DNA of 6,046 nucleotides from Porphyromonadaceae bacterium (GTDB lineage: Bacteria; Bacteroidota; Bacteroidia; Bacteroidales; UBA11471). Location of the stretch: positions 1 to 6,046 of the forward strand of contig JAJQIP010000084.1 of the NCBI GenBank assembly GCA_021199145.1. The letters run 5' to 3'. Below the pieces are notes generated by a model that made no database searches, was not told the origin of the DNA, and worked only from the letters and a program-made list of their open reading frames with translations. Below, in pieces: positions 5,895-6,046 of the stretch; the stretch's first letter is position 1, and each line of letters opens with the position of its first letter. The position numbers were made by a program, and so were the translations under genes.

Positions 5895-6046
5895 ATGGAA
5901 GTCACCAAGCAAACAAAAATCGTCGCCACGGTTTCGGATAAACGTTGCGACGTAGATTTTATACGGGCCCTTTACGAAAACGGCATGAATGTGGTGCGCA
6001 TGAATTCCGCACACCTCGATGCCGAGGGATTCGACCGCATCATAAA
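5895..6046 (+). CDS. pyk: Pyruvate kinase, N-terminal fragment (runs off window)
   Basis: Pyruvate kinase converts phosphoenolpyruvate plus ADP to pyruvate plus ATP, the last step of glycolysis. Only the first 50 codons are present. They read MEVTKQTKIVATVSDKRCD, then FIRALYENGMNVVRMNSAH, matching the first strand and helix of the pyruvate kinase barrel (TKIV, then GMNVxRxN). R35 and N37 correspond to the PEP/potassium-site Arg and Asn of the classical RxNFSHG motif. Here the motif reads RMNSAHL, so the classical potassium-ligand serine is Ala39, and the usual GP after TKIVxTI is SD. I recall RMN(S/T)AH as a Bacteroidota pattern. It starts 2 bases after the aroQ stop with no Shine-Dalgarno sequence. 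The reading frame is open to the right edge; the rest of the enzyme cannot be assessed. Confidence 0.88.
   Translation, partial: MEVTKQTKIVATVSDKRCDVDFIRALYENGMNVVRMNSAHLDAEGFDRII

Overview
This window looks like ordinary chromosomal housekeeping DNA from an obligately anaerobic member of the Bacteroidota, most likely order Bacteroidales. Evidence: a two-subunit 2-oxoglutarate:ferredoxin oxidoreductase with its gamma domain fused to alpha, the 'viroplasmin-domain' form of RNase H, a pyruvate kinase N-terminus of the Bacteroidota type, few Shine-Dalgarno sequences, and several intergenic matches to the Bacteroidota -7 promoter motif TAnnTTTG. The genus cannot be fixed from the sequence alone. 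I see no mobile element, CRISPR array, tRNA, rRNA, phage gene or defence gene.

Layout. On the minus strand, read right to left, lie aroK (shikimate kinase), a 170-base leader region, then korA and korB (2-oxoglutarate to succinyl-CoA plus CO2 with ferredoxin reduction, or the reverse). korA and korB are 3 bases apart and form an operon. A 130-base divergent spacer separates aroK from a plus-strand gene for RNase H with an N-terminal RNA/DNA-hybrid-binding domain. That gene converges on a minus-strand XerC/XerD-type tyrosine recombinase, with 15 bases between their ends. A 112-base divergent spacer separates the recombinase from plus-strand aroQ (type II 3-dehydroquinate dehydratase), followed 2 bases later by the start of pyk (pyruvate kinase), which runs off the right edge.

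Functional picture. The genes cover carbon entry and exit around PEP, pyruvate and 2-oxoglutarate (pyk, korAB), two steps of aromatic amino-acid synthesis (aroQ, aroK), and chromosome upkeep (RNase H, Xer recombinase). I do not find a previously undescribed system. The part most worth a second look is the aroK-korA intergenic region. It holds a perfect 11+11 bp inverted repeat overlapping a plausible korA promoter, followed by leader segments that can form two mutually exclusive stems. The pyruvate kinase start also departs from the classical substrate and potassium motif.
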